In this document: positions 1-12,471 of the stretch, one piece after another
Position numbering within the stretch: the first letter of the stretch is position 1
Layout of the letters: each line of letters opens with the position of its first letter
Source: Adineta ricciae
Lineage: Eukaryota; Rotifera; Eurotatoria; Adinetida; Adinetidae
Assembly: GCA_905250025.1 (NCBI GenBank)
Contig: CAJNOJ010000179.1
Span: 88,334 to 152,333, forward strand
Length of the DNA stretch: 64,000 bases
Reading direction: 5' to 3'
Made by a program: the position numbers and the translations under genes
The notes under the pieces: model-generated
Databases searched by the model: none
Told to the model about the DNA's origin: nothing
Seen by the model: the letters and a program-made list of their open reading frames with translations, nothing else

Positions 1-1035
1 CAGTGTTCAATAAACGTAGTAAATGTGGAACAAAGCCAATGTTTAATGCTTTCAATTGAACTTTGGGATTTCTAGAAAATCTTCTATGAACATTTCCATT
101 GTATAAGACAAATCTCGCTCACCCTTGGAAAGCGGCACCTAGTGTCAAACAAGTTAAATGACGTACATCATTATTGACATTCGTTGAATTTAATAATTGA
201 AGCAATAATTCCAGTCCGTGCATATCGGAAAATAAAATGGCGTTATCATACTAAACGAAACGATATCATTCCGAACATTCTCGATTGAATAGAATCACGT
301 CGACATACTTGATGAAGATAAAATTCTAAATCAGTTAAAATTGTTTTCCGGTTTTCGTTATTATCCGTTGCGTTCAATTGTTTTAGAAGATCAGTGAGAA
401 GTTCGTGATCAGTTTGAACTTTCATATTCATTTGTTCGAAATCTTTTTTTAGTTCATCATATGGACGATATTTTGTTTTGACTTCTTCTTCATGTTTCTA
501 AACAAAACAAACATATGAAGATGATTATAATAAATCATGATTAACATACTTCATCAGTGGTCACATCGTCTTTGCTTAAATCAAGATTAGCAAATGCTCG
601 TTCGAGATTTTCTCTACTAATACGTTCTTGCTGTTGAGTGTCATCATTCGACACAGGTACGAGATCGTTTGTAGATTCTTTTTGCTTTTCGTCCTTGTCG
701 AGTAGTTTCGCTTCTCGAAGGCCTGTTTGTAAATTTAACCGAACATGCAGACCGGATGGAATTGCTTGACCTAAAAAACAGAGATGAATCTATGGATTTA
801 TTGAGCGTATGATTAAAATACCTTCTTTCACGATTTGCCATTCGTTCGTAGGAATAAATTCGTCTTGATTTTGAACGAAGTTCTCTATAAAAATGATCTT
901 TCTTTCAAAGAAAAGTCTGGATATCACCTTACCGTTGGACTGTTCTGTTCGTATTGGAACAGATGAGAGTGATCCACATGTTAATGAAAGAATAACAATG
1001 AATATATACGTAGTAGGAAATGAATGAACCAACAT
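1..1035 (-). CDS. SIL1: SIL1-like nucleotide exchange factor for ER Hsp70 (partial, runs off left edge)
   Basis: Likely SIL1, the ER-lumen nucleotide exchange factor for BiP. Exons on the minus strand: 822-1035, 550-770, 309-497, 123-250 and 1-71 (incomplete), all with GT/AG borders and matching phases, giving about 274 visible residues. The start at 1035 opens with a hydrophobic signal peptide (residues about 5-25). Next comes EFIPTNEWQIVKEG followed by PSGLHVRLNLQTG, the characteristic SIL1 N-terminal block, then a charged helical stretch and an armadillo-like region with DNAILFSDMHGLE and NPKVQLKALN. The C-terminal half lies beyond base 1. The introns are short (about 50-60 bp). The family call rests on remembered motifs; the match over several separate exons makes it strong. 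Confidence 0.88.
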
Positions 1036-3296
1036 ATTTGTTTTACGCAGTAAATTTAACTTTGTGAATAAGTAAGAGTGAACAAATTCGAATTCTCTTT
1101 CTATTTTATATGTACCAATTGAATGACAATGTTGAAACGACAGCAAATCCACAGATATATGAAGAAATCAGACGTGGCAAACGAACTGTTGGCTTCATTC
1201 ATTCACATACGGACTTTTCATGACTCATAAATGCTGTGACGCGTACCAATCGATATTCATTTGCATTGACGATAGAGTGCGTTAGAGATCAACACTGAAA
1301 AATAAGTTATGAGCAGAACGTGGATGTCTCATCTTGAGAATATACACAGATAATAGAATCGTCTGATTGTGATATTTTACGCTTGTCTTTGAAGATTAAG
1401 TTCTAAACAAGCACTAAATATAAATGTACCTAACGCCCATTGTTCAATTATGATGTGAACTGACTCATTATCTCATACAAAAGTAACCGTGCATATTGAT
1501 AGGAGGAGAACAAAACATTTTCCTACATCACATATGAGTACTTTGTCAAAATGACGAAGTCTGAAGTTCTTTCTTAATAGAGTACTAGTAAAATTGATCT
1601 TTTGCAAAAGAACAAGGAATACCAGACTAGAACCATAGAAGTCTTTTCCTCTTTGTTAAGGCATACATTTCCCATTCCTTATGATATTCTTTGATTTGAA
1701 AGTTAATAATAAACTCCCTCCCAGAATAGTAGGCCCTCCTGGAATAAAACGGACTCCCTATATAGTATGCCCCTCAAAGACGAAAATTTAGGGAAAAACC
1801 CTATAGGAAGGGATAGAGGGATTTTTGCACAAAAAATATGCGATATGCGCGACCATATTCGACGGTGCTGAGCCTTTTATTGCGGAGGATTAATCAATGC
1901 TAGATGAATTTTGTGCGAGATACGTCGATACACAATCTTCATATCAGAAACCATGAAAACTACAATGATATTGTTCGGAAAAGGCAACGCTTTTCTGGCA
2001 ATAATAATGTTTGTTTATCTTGTAGTTCATGGGTGGGTTTTAATGAAAGTTGATTAAATGTGAGAATTAATATTAAATATAGTCTCCTGCGGGAAAAATC
2101 ACGCTAATAATTATCAAAGGTTCCTACAAATACTTGAGGCATACCAAAAGTAGCGACAATAGCACTTTTTATTCCATATTAGTCTTCTAGATATTGCTTT
2201 TTTTATACAGTCGGATAGAGAAAAAAACTCTCTTTCTAGGCTATTTGATTGTACTTCAACGAATATCATGATATTAAATTATCTATAGAACTTATTTTGA
2301 TATTCTTTGCTTTTTTCTTTTTTTTATGAAAAGAACTGTTTTTTTCAGCAGCAAGAAAATTGGATAAAAACCTGTAAGAAGTCACATTGAAGAAACTCAT
2401 AATATACGATTCCATGCATCTTCATATGCTCCTTTCAACAGTGAAAACTGCAGCTCTCTATGGCCTTCCGATAAAAAAATACTTATCAATATTCATACAG
2501 TCAGCACATAAGCAACCGAAATGAGTTTCATAGGTAATTCAATATCATGATATTAGTTGAAGTACGATCAAATAGCATGGAAAGATAGTGTTTTTTTTCT
2601 CTGTCTGACTGTATAAAAAGCTATCTTTAGAAGACTACTATGGAATAAAGAAGTACCACTACCACTATTTTTGGTATGCTCTAAGTATTTCAAATTTCCA
2701 TGGTGTAACCACGAACCGCCTGAAAATATTGGCTCATTAGGTAGAAGTCATCCATACATATGATTCCTGTTATGTTATTCAATATTAAATGAAAATTGCC
2801 TAGTGCTAGCGGTTCTTCGCAAAATTTTAAGGCTAAAAGTCAAATAAACGTTTTTATATTATTTAAATATTTATTCAAGGCTTTTGAATTAAAACTTCAT
2901 AGTAAAATGCACATTATATGAATAAGTATTTATTTCCAGGTCATCTTGTATGTCTATTTAATTGAAAATATAAAAAGAAGAAGACACGACAATACAGAAG
3001 AGAGAAAAAAAACGATCAATATAATACAATCCATAAACGTTCACAAAAAAAAACCGATGACCAAATTCCATAAATGACCAATCATTTCATCCTGCAAGAG
3101 AAAAACGTAACGTATAGAAAAGAATGTGATTGTTTTTCTGCATAATACATATCACCAAATGATCAACACCTTTCCGATCAAAACAAATCTCTCATGAGTT
3201 GAATAACAACATCACATATTTTCAAACTAGCGTCTCATTTCAACAAGCAACTTTGTCCCTCGGGAGAGATGTTCAAACATATCCTACCTTTCTTCT
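1036..3296. other. Intergenic between SIL1 and Pax6
   Basis: No convincing coding exon. It holds the long inverted repeat at 2128-2690. A GC-richer patch with short C/G runs lies at about 1710-1820. The rest is AT-rich sequence without a recognisable feature. Confidence 0.6.
2128..2690. repeat. Diverged long inverted repeat, probable foldback or MITE remnant
   Basis: Arm 1 (2128-2275) and arm 2 (2541-2690) are reverse complements at roughly 75-80 percent by eye, separated by about 265 bp. Shared landmarks in order are ATACTT(G/A)AG, GCATACCAAAA, TTATTCCATA, TAGTCTTCTA, TATACAGTC, GCTATTTGAT and GTACTTCAAC. At the inner edge of each arm is the perfect 14-bp palindrome AATATCATGATATT. No coding capacity and no clear target-site duplication were found, so the outer ends are uncertain. 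It could be an old non-autonomous DNA transposon. Confidence 0.7.
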
Positions 3297-5793
3297 TTAT
3301 GGTAAAATTGGGGAATACCATATATGTGGCGCTCCACCATACGGTGACATTGATTGCATGTTTTTCATATGATCGAGATCTAAATGAAAAGGTTATCGTT
3401 GATTAGCTGGGGCATGATTATGAATGTGTGTTTATACCTGATGAGAGATTAGATGGGATACCTGTTGAGTAATTTGGACAAGAACGATTATAAGGTGTGC
3501 TAAATGGACTTAGTCCGTCATAACCACGTGTTGAATCTATTAGAAAAGACGAAGAGGAAAAAAATTGAGTTATGTGTCAATTATTTTCTGTATAACGCGA
3601 AAAGATTTCTTCGGGGTATAGACATTTCTATTAGAATACAATTGAATTAGCTTGATGAGATAACTTACTGGGAAAAAATGTTGGATATCCTGATGAACTG
3701 CATGCAACGGCTGCTGCCATTTGTCCAGTAAAACCTGAACTAAATGCTCCATATTGATGATGATGGTGGTGGTGAAGATGTTGATCATTGTTGGTTGGAA
3801 GTACGGGAGGATAGAGTGAAACGGATGAGGATGATGGTTGCGTTTGTTGAGAAGATGGAAGAGGCGGTGTCGAACCTGATGGACGTAGGTTTTCTCCCAT
3901 CTCATTCATCAATTGTTGATGTTGACGTCGACCTTTGACTTTATCTTCTCGACGATATTTAGCGCGCCGATTAGAGAACCAGACCTAATTTCATTTCATT
4001 AAAATTTCTTTCGATATTCATGCACTTGCTTACTTGAATTCTCGCTTCAGGTAAATTGATCTTTTGTGCAAGTTTTTCACGCGCATAAACATCCGGATAA
4101 TGTGTCCCATTAAAAGCTAAAAATGACATCTTTGTATAGAAAAAAGAAAAACTCCATTCGAACAATACCTTGCTCTAAAGCATCGATTTGTTCTTGAGTA
4201 AATGATGTTCGATTCCGTTGCAGCTTGCGTTTTAATTTCAATCGTTCTTGAGCATCCGCATCGTTCTCAGTTAGACTATCTCGTATTGCTGATTTGCTAT
4301 CGTTACTTGCATCAGATAAATCTAAAGACAAAGAAACAAATCTTTTTCTTTTCTTCTTGTCATTTACATTTCAATGGAGAAAAACAATGTTAATCAACGA
4401 TGTGGAAAAATACGGATTAGAAAAGATTGAACATCTGTAAAATAGTGACAAGTTTTTTTCCTTTACATTTTCTACCAATCAGATGCATGGAATAATTTGC
4501 TCGACTCGATAAGAGGAAAATCACTTGCTTGTTTTTTTTCTTAATGAAAAAAGCGACTCGATATCTTCAGGGCACGAACAGTTTATTTTAATCAACCGAT
4601 CATGATATCTACAGGTGGTCTATTTACTAAATATAGTCTTGCTTGAAATCAAACAATCGCCGAATCGACTTCAATTGAAGTTGATGCGGGAGAATTCGAA
4701 TGGAAATAAGTGTCCGAATGTTATGAAAGAGAAGAGAGCTTGACAAGAATTTTGATCATTTTACCTCCTAGATCTTGATGGTGACCATGATTGCCATCGC
4801 TTGCTTGATGCTTATACTCTGAATTCGAATCGCCACTTGTCGAATAGGTACCTGACGATGGTTGTGCGCCAGGATGATGAACATAAAACGACGACGATGA
4901 TGATGAAGGCCATGGTTGGCTATGTAAAGCACGTAGTTTACTATCCACAGAATAGTAGGTTTCATGATTAGTCATTGAATCTAAGGATTTCGAACCAAGA
5001 TTTCTCAGTACTCGATTGATGGATGAAACCTAGAATAGAGAAGCAACGTGAAAATCTTGATAGAAACACATCTGCGCGTCTTTTTTTTCTTCTTTTTGGT
5101 ACATACACTTGGAATATTTTCCGAATTGCAAACATTTTCAGCTAAGAGACGATCACGAATTTCCCAAGCAAATATCGATGGTGTTTCGCGTTTGTATTGT
5201 GCAATTTTTTGAACAACATCATTAGTTGCCACGCGAGGTTTCGAACCACCAATTGCACGTGGTTTAATTGAACCTGTTTCATAGTATCGCGCTAAGATCT
5301 TCGATACGCAACCATTGGACACTTGCAAACATCGACTAATATCACAAGGACGCATGCCATTGTGAGCTAGTTCAACTATACGTGATCGCGTACTATCCGG
5401 TAATGGTCGACCATTAACAAACAGACCTCCGAGTTGATTAACTCCTGAATGTCCTAGAAGAATATACACATAAATATACCGGATTCTCATTGCATATTCA
5501 TGATTAGTATTAATAAAAAAAGGAACAGTAAAAACACTTGAAATGTATTGTAGCGTATAAGATTGTGATCACCGGCGGTGATTGATCACATTCTAATTTC
5601 TTATCAAAACAACAACAACAACAACATGTTTCTTCTGACGAGTTCTCCATCGAAATAAATGAAAACTGTTATATATACAAACAATTTCCTCACGGGCATG
5701 TTTTTTCATATTTCAATCCGCATGTTTGATCTTCTACTCGAGTAAGGATAACTTACCTTTATGAGACATTGATAGATCATTGTGAATATCCAT
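3297..5793 (-). CDS. PAX6: Pax6 paired-box and homeobox transcription factor
   Basis: Nuclear DNA-binding regulator of eye and brain development in other animals. Eight coding exons: 5757-5793, 5107-5453, 4765-5029, 4169-4321, 4034-4116, 3669-3984, 3438-3536, 3297-3379. They sum to 1,383 nt in frame (460 aa), close to the usual 420-450. A complete paired domain (PAI plus RED) starts at [19 protein letters not shown], about residues 13-140. RED includes [18 protein letters not shown]. The homeodomain is at about 250-309 ([18 protein letters not shown]) with the Pax-type serine 50 in [14 protein letters not shown]. The C-terminus is rich in P, S and T with a His run, typical of the transactivation tail. 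Introns interrupt RED after NIPS and the homeodomain twice. An acceptor-like AG lies 15 nt before the ATG. Confidence 0.97.
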
Positions 5794-8700
5794 TGTATCG
5801 GTGAACTAGAATGAAGAAGAAAGAAAAACGGATAAAGTAAGAACGAAACGATCACTTTCGAACAAATTTTATTTACCCCGACATGTTTTTAAACTAATCT
5901 TATCTGAATGTCTGCTTTGGTCTGTAGTTTTTTTCTTCTCCTTCTCTAATTCTATTTCTCTAATTGTGATTTATTCAACTATATATTTAATGTTCATTGA
6001 ATCATATATTTATTGATCATCAACAGTCATTCATTGGGGCGTATGTTTTCTTTTCAATATAACAATCCGAAAAAAAAGGAGGAAGAAATCTTGGAATACA
6101 ATCGAATATCTTGATTATCTTTGAAAAATACATTTTCCGTTTCTTTTCTCTTTTTCTCCTCTCGATTTTCCTTTTTTTTTATATTGAGAATATTAGTAAC
6201 AACTTACAGTTCAGTGGGTTGGAACTTGTTTCGGATCACACACGGGCGGGCGGGCGGACAACGCTCGCACGGATTCGGTTAGTTAGCCTCGTGTGAACGC
6301 TCGATTTGTGCGCTTACAACTGAAAGCATCGAGACAAAACACATATACAAGAGAAAAATCGGGCAAGCGTATAACGACAAGAAAAAGAGAAATAGATCGC
6401 GAAAGGATAAGACAGAGATTGAGAGAAGGAGAAGGAGAGGGAGAGCGATGAAAAAAAAAAAATGCCAAAAGAAACTCTACCGACAGCAAATCCGATTGTT
6501 TGTCGGTCTTTTTCTCTTCTTTTTTCTCATAATTTTTTCTGCTCGAATTAACTTATTCGTCTTCCTCTCTTCTGACTGGCTACCTTTTTTTTTCTCTTTA
6601 TTTCTGTCAGTCATATATCGACAACGACGTCGTCTAAGCACTTCATGGTAATCAAGTAGGCGAAGAAAAGAAGAGAACAAATTAATCATTGGTTGGCTGA
6701 TTTCTTTTTCCTCTCGGGTCGTTTGCTGATTGGTCGGATATTTTTAGTCTGCCATTCTTTTCCTCGTCTTCCATCGCCATCATCATCATCTACCTGATTC
6801 TGCGAACGTTCCCTTTTATTCGACTCCTTCCGTCTTCTATTCATTGAGACTTANNNNNNNNNNNNNNNNNNNNNNNNNNNNNNNNNNNNNNNNNNNNNNN
6901 NNNNNNNNNNNNNNNNNNNNNNNNNNNNNNNNNNNNNNNNNNNNNNNNNNNNNGTCTGCCCTATGCCTATCAATAATAGGAAAGAAGAAAGGAGATAGTG
7001 TGTGTATGTATGTACGTAGCTAATTACAAAGAACTTATCATTATTGAGAGCGACGACAAAAAAAATGTACGCGCGCACTTTTTAATAGGACAAAGAGAGA
7101 AAGATCGCAATCAGTGTTGAACATTAATGATGAAATAAGGACCGACAAGATGAACGCTTACCATACACACATCACACATCTTCAATCAAAGATCTGATTG
7201 ATTTACTTTGATAAAAACATGCATTGACATCCAATAAACTTTCTCGCGCTCTCATTTGTCGAAATTAACGTTGTAGAAGTATCTTTACAGAAGACTTTTG
7301 AATATTAATAGAGAGACAAATATAGAATCGAATCAGAATTCAAATGTCATTCATTTTCTCGTTAGAGTGTGTTCATTGAATCGAACATGATCTGATCCGA
7401 TTGATGACAATACAATTGGTCGCACAATCAGAAAGGCAATGGGAACGAAATAGATGTGGATTTATGAAAAGGAAAATGAATCGACAATTGCCTGGCATAG
7501 AAGTAATAGAAAACTAAACAAAATGAGCGGAAGACGACAATCATCTACATCTTCATAGTTTCAAAGATACCCTTCGGGCTATGCGCATTGACTTACCTAG
7601 ATTGTCGATAGTTTAATCAAGATAAAACTGGATACAATAGTAGTCAAATGATAACTGTTAGAGTAACGAAAAAAGAAGAATGTTTTAATAAAGTAAAACT
7701 ATCTCCATTTCCATCCATTAGTCTTTCCGGCATTTTTCTTTTCTTATCTAACTTTAACATAATAAAAAGGAGCTTTGTTTTCGCATGATCGATATTATTT
7801 AAAGACATTTAAGAAGGAAATTGATATACATTATCCATTTAGATTGTGTATATCTCGAGCATACATAATCATTGAACGACAAAACGATTCAACCGTTGAA
7901 CTGTATCGCAAAAGAAGAACTTTCGCAAAAGTTATCATCGTTCACCTCAAATTCGAACTTCATTTACTTACCGTAACTAGCACGTTGCTATACAGAAATT
8001 TAATGAGAAAAGAAGTAAGTTTTTCTTATCTTCATTTCATTAACAAAAAAAAATTGTAATTATAATGTATGTATATATTTGAAATACTATAAACTATTTC
8101 CATGGATACGAGTTAAAATGACTTTTTAAAGTGCGTACAAGTATTGTTTTTAGAGAATTTTCATTTTCAATGGAAACAAAACATCCCGAACAGTCATGTT
8201 CGATGAAGAAAACTATTGGTAGGCGAATTGAAATATAATCTTATTTCTATATCGCTTAGACGACAAATTCTTATAAGTACATTTATACTATCACATGAAA
8301 ATCATAGTTTAGTTCTTTAAAATCTATTATTCTACTCGAATGATTTGATTTCTGGTCAATTTCCATTTCCAGAAATGTGAGAGACTGAAAATAGATTATG
8401 GTTAATGTGCTGTTGAAAGCACATGCTTTTGTTCCTGTATCACGAATAGAAAACAGAGATCCGTTAAATTGAACTGCTTCTTTTAGAACACACATTACTT
8501 GTTCCCACGGCCTAGAAAAGACTTTATTTGACATGACTTACTCTACATTAAAACAAACTACACATCGAAATTTTCACTATACACACGAGAATTTTGTCTA
8601 TGTTTACATTGTATCACAAATTATTGTTTATCATTTCGAAATTTCGAAGTAGAAAAAGAAATATTAGATATCCATTGAAATGCTTAATTCATCTTCATAA

Positions 8701-9204
8701 ATTGTCGTTTTCTATAAAAATAGCGTGTTGATTTCAGAACTTTCAGATGTTACTTGACTACGATCCAGTTTCGAACAAACTTTGATTTCCATTAAATATT
8801 TATATCTGTGATCAAGAACGGTTTGCTACTAAGGTTTTGTAATAATTGATAACTTCAAGTTGAGTGTCTAGCATCATATTACTCGAAGAAGACCTATTTA
8901 TAAAAACTCATCAACTGTAAATCATAGTTTCATCGGTAAATGCACTTTTTTGACATTTTAGTATATCACGGAATGTTTCTATCTCATCATGGAACACGAG
9001 ATATGATAGGTAAGTTCATTATCTTCCTTTATTTTTTGTACGAAGAAAAAAGCCAAGAAACAAACAAACAAAACATTCGATAGACCTATTGAAACGTTTA
9101 CATCACAAAAATTCTCCGTAGATAGAGTTCATATTTCATGTTTTCGATTGAATCTGATCGTTATCCACGGTCGTATTTACAAAGAAAAATAAATCTTTAA
9201 TAAA
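5794..9204. other. Long non-coding interval upstream of Pax6, with assembly gap
   Basis: About 3.4 kb between the Pax6 start and the 3' end of the next Pax-derived gene. It contains polypyrimidine tracts, a (CGGG)n run at 6243-6257, a 100-N gap and no supported exon. It is the natural place for a Pax6 5' UTR exon and regulatory sequence, but no specific site could be assigned. Confidence 0.6.
6854..6953. other. Assembly gap (100 N)
   Basis: Exactly 100 undefined bases, the usual scaffold placeholder. True distance and content are unknown. Reading frames that touch it are not reliable. Confidence 0.99.
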
Positions 9205-10957
9205 TCAAATAAGTAAAGTAACAAATTGGGGTTGGTTATGAATATCCTTTCGACACATTGGACACGAACGATTCTTGATCATCCATTCTTGGATACATGA
9301 CGAATGATACTCATGCGAACACGATAGGATGCTAACTTCTTGTCCACTACGGTAGGTATCGAGACAAATCGAACATTCCGATGTCGATTCTGTATCGGAC
9401 GGCGACGAAGATAGACATATTGTTACTGACGATGAAGCTTCCGCTTTAGGAAGATTATCTAGTGTTGTGGAGAATGGTAAAATCGATGGAGATTCATATG
9501 CATCTTTGATGGAAGTACTAGATGTTGGAGATTCATTAAGGATACGTTGGATAGCTGCTGCCTAATGAAAGAAAAATATTGATTTGATAGGGAAAAGGGA
9601 GAAAAAGATGAAAATTTACATTTGGTAATGTTTGACTGGTGCAAACACCATTCTGTACTAGTGCTTGTTGAATTTCCCAAACGAACATGGTCGGATTATT
9701 AGTTTTTAATTTGAGAATTTCAAAGCGAAGCTGTGGAGTTATGCGAGGACGTCGTTTGATAGTTGGAATGGAACGTTTAGATTTTGAAGGAGCAGTCGTA
9801 GGTGGTAATGAAGGCAATGGAAAATGTGACGATGGAATCCCATTTGAAAATAGAGAATAATCATAATTGAACAGTGCATTGATCGGCCGTATGGATGGTT
9901 GACGTTCAGTCGATTTGGTAGTTGTTGTCGATTGTGAAATTGAAGAACCGGATAAATTGTAAGGGGGGAAGAGAGCTAGAATAGAAATGTATTCATCGTA
10001 GAGAGCAGATTTACCAATTCACGAGAAATATTCGGATTTCGTTAATGAAGAGATTAGACGATGAGAAAACTCATCCTTTTTTTTTCTCTCAAGCCTTAGA
10101 TTATTTGCTCATTCGAACGAAATGAGAGTTTCAACTAGCAATCATCTTTTTAACCTCTCATCAGCTTAGATTCCTAAGGGATCAGTCAACAGAAGTTGTA
10201 ATGTAGAATCTATATTCATCGAAGCGAAACCATATACGAACACTCTTATCGACAGCGGGAATCATCATGTACAATATTTTATTTAAGCAAATAATAGTTA
10301 CTCTAAATCATCGCATATATGCTAGTAAATGAATACTCTCAGAGCAAATAAACTAATTTTCCTATCTGCGAACCAATTTCAATAGATATTTACTTGGTTG
10401 TGGATAATCTCGAAATGAAGCACTTTGTGTACGCATTAGCGATGGACCATTATTCCATCCAAGAAAAAGTCCAGGCGAATGATAATTTGCCGGTGTGTGT
10501 GAGTAATGAAATGGATTCGACAGCAAATGATTCATTGTGGACGTAGCATAAATTGAGGTCGATGTTGGCAAGGCTGATTCAGCTGAAAGAAACACATTGT
10601 TAAACTACCGTATTACACGAAACTAATTCTTGACATACTATGGCGTCGATAGAGGCTCGAAGTTGTCTGATTAAGATTCGATGATGAATATGAATCACTA
10701 GATTTATTTATTGGATCACCGGTTGAAGATAATGTTCCTATTGTGAACGGTGTGGGTTGATAGGCAAACGTTGCATACGTCGGCTTTTCCCAAGGATTAT
10801 GACGATGATGATAATCATGAGTAAATGTTGAATAGGTGTTGTAATCTAGACAATAATTATTCGATGTTTGTCGCACTAAAAATAAAGATTCTTTTGACTT
10901 ACTCAACGATTGAGAGAGAGGATTATTGACAGTATTATCTTTTCGTGTCATCATCAT
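9205..10957 (-). CDS. Paired-box RED subdomain joined to a C-terminal RING-H2 finger
   Basis: Four exons, 10639-10957, 10394-10582, 9620-9975 and 9205-9561, sum to 1,221 nt in frame (406 aa). Residues 1-240 are low-complexity, rich in S, T, Y and P. Basic KSKRSIPTIKRRPR leads into a RED-type helix-turn-helix at about 245-300, with PTMFVWEIQQALVQNGVC and then AIQRILN. Compare Pax6 [18 protein letters not shown] and SINRVLRN. The intron after LPN is phase 0, at the same place as the Pax6 intron after IPS. Exon 4 continues without interruption into a RING-H2 finger with ligands C351, C354, C369, H371, H374, C377, C388 and C391. No PAI subdomain or homeodomain was found. RED should bind DNA and RING-H2 should recruit an E2, so a DNA-targeted ubiquitin ligase is the inference. 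An acceptor TCTAG directly precedes the ATG. Confidence 0.85.
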
Positions 10958-12471
10958 CTAGAAAAAGGCATAGATTGAATCTGTGTATGTGTTCGTTCAT
11001 TGTAAATAAACAAAAATAAGCAGAGCAACTTCATCACGGCAACTGTACGTAGAATGTATGCTTTCTTTAAATATAAAGAATAGACATTTGTTCGTTCTGA
11101 ACAAGTCATTGCGAGAGAAAAATTTTTTGCAGAGAACACGAGAGAGAGAAATAGGGAATATGGACGAGAATGATGCTCGACGTGTCTTTTTTCTCTCTTA
11201 ATTATACAGTTGATTCTTTTTCGTTCTGTCATTACTTTTTTTCCTTTTCTTTTGCATGAAATGGAAATGGACCTAGGCTATCTTTTTTTTCGCCGATAGA
11301 TTCTCTTCTTATACTTGAACAGTCTAGTTTTTTCTTTCGTTCCTTCAGGTTAAAACCGTTGTAAAACAGCATGTACTAATGCTATTAATAAAAAAACTTT
11401 GAATATACAAGAAGAAACTTCATTTTTAAAAGTGACCTCAGAGAAACATGTTTAGTTGATGATTAATTTTTTTCTTAAGAAAGATACACTTACGTACAAA
11501 AAACAACATACACATCAAGTGAAAGGAAGAGAAAAAAAAACGTTAAGCAGAAACAAGGCAAACATTGAGAAATTTGTTTTTTCTTGTAAGTTGTTAATAT
11601 TCTAAGTAGAAAACCTAGTCAGCGAGAATGTCTGAAATGTGTTATTGCTGATTTACACATGAAAATGAGTATAACAAATGAATGGCAAGGTGGATTTAAG
11701 AACGAGGATGTGATAAAAACAAATGTTCTTCAAAATTGTATTTGTTTCATGATTTCGAAGAATTTTTGTGTAATGTGTTCATACAGAAGAAACATTGCAA
11801 GTGGCAAGTTAGATGGAACACATATGGTATATGATAGATATCAAGCTAATTGGTGATTCCGATGAAGCAGAAGTCATATTTTTGAATTTAGAGTTTAATT
11901 TGAAGATAAATCACGTGCTGTCTAGTTCAAATTCGAATACAAATGAATATTCAGGTGTTGGTTATATCTTCGAAAATAGATGAAGAAAATGAAAACTAAA
12001 GCTGTAATGTTTAGCAAGACTAGAGGTAGTTGTAATTTGATTCCTTTACAGCTCATCTATACCTTATCTCGTAAAAAAAGAAATGATAAGAATAGATTTA
12101 TTTCAGTGTTACCTCACTACAACTCACATAAACAGATAGATCTGTGTCTGAGTATGCACGATATGTATAAATAACTAAAACTATGCTTTATTTTTGAAGT
12201 TTTCATACATATATTCGAATTAGGCAGCTATTTATATTGATACATATTTTTTGATTGTAATGCCGGTTTTGTGCTTGATCGATCAAAATGACTCGACTAT
12301 TAATGTATTTGAAATAAATATTTAATAAATGAATTTCTCTCAAAACATCAAGAAAATACATCTGTACGCCTTTGTTGAATAAAATCTCATAAAATATCTT
12401 TACTGTTATATATAAATGAAAACGAAAAGCAAAAAAAATGTTCGATTAATGAATGATTCTGTTTGTACATA
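10958..12471. other. Intergenic between the Pax/RING gene and the RNF38/44-like gene
   Basis: About 1.5 kb, AT-rich, with polypyrimidine runs near 11220-11340. Several short frames are present but none has supported splice sites or recognisable residues. Confidence 0.55.

Noticed and set aside
1952-2056. 34-codon plus frame with a signal-peptide-like hydrophobic core
   Set aside because: No supported continuation, promoter or homology; easily expected by chance in AT-rich DNA.
6111-6690. Several 60-70 codon frames on both strands
   Set aside because: They come from polypyrimidine/polypurine tracts (runs of F, L, S or K, R) and have no splice or homology support.
8283-8534. 83-codon minus frame beginning with KVFSRPWEQV, which briefly resembles the start of PRELI/slowmo-type proteins
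   Set aside because: The likeness covers about ten residues only. No following exons with matching phase were found, and the rest of the frame is unlike that family.
10954-11232. 92-codon minus frame upstream of the Pax/RING gene, tested as a 5' coding exon
   Set aside because: It hits a stop just at the acceptor before the Pax/RING ATG and has no donor that joins in phase.
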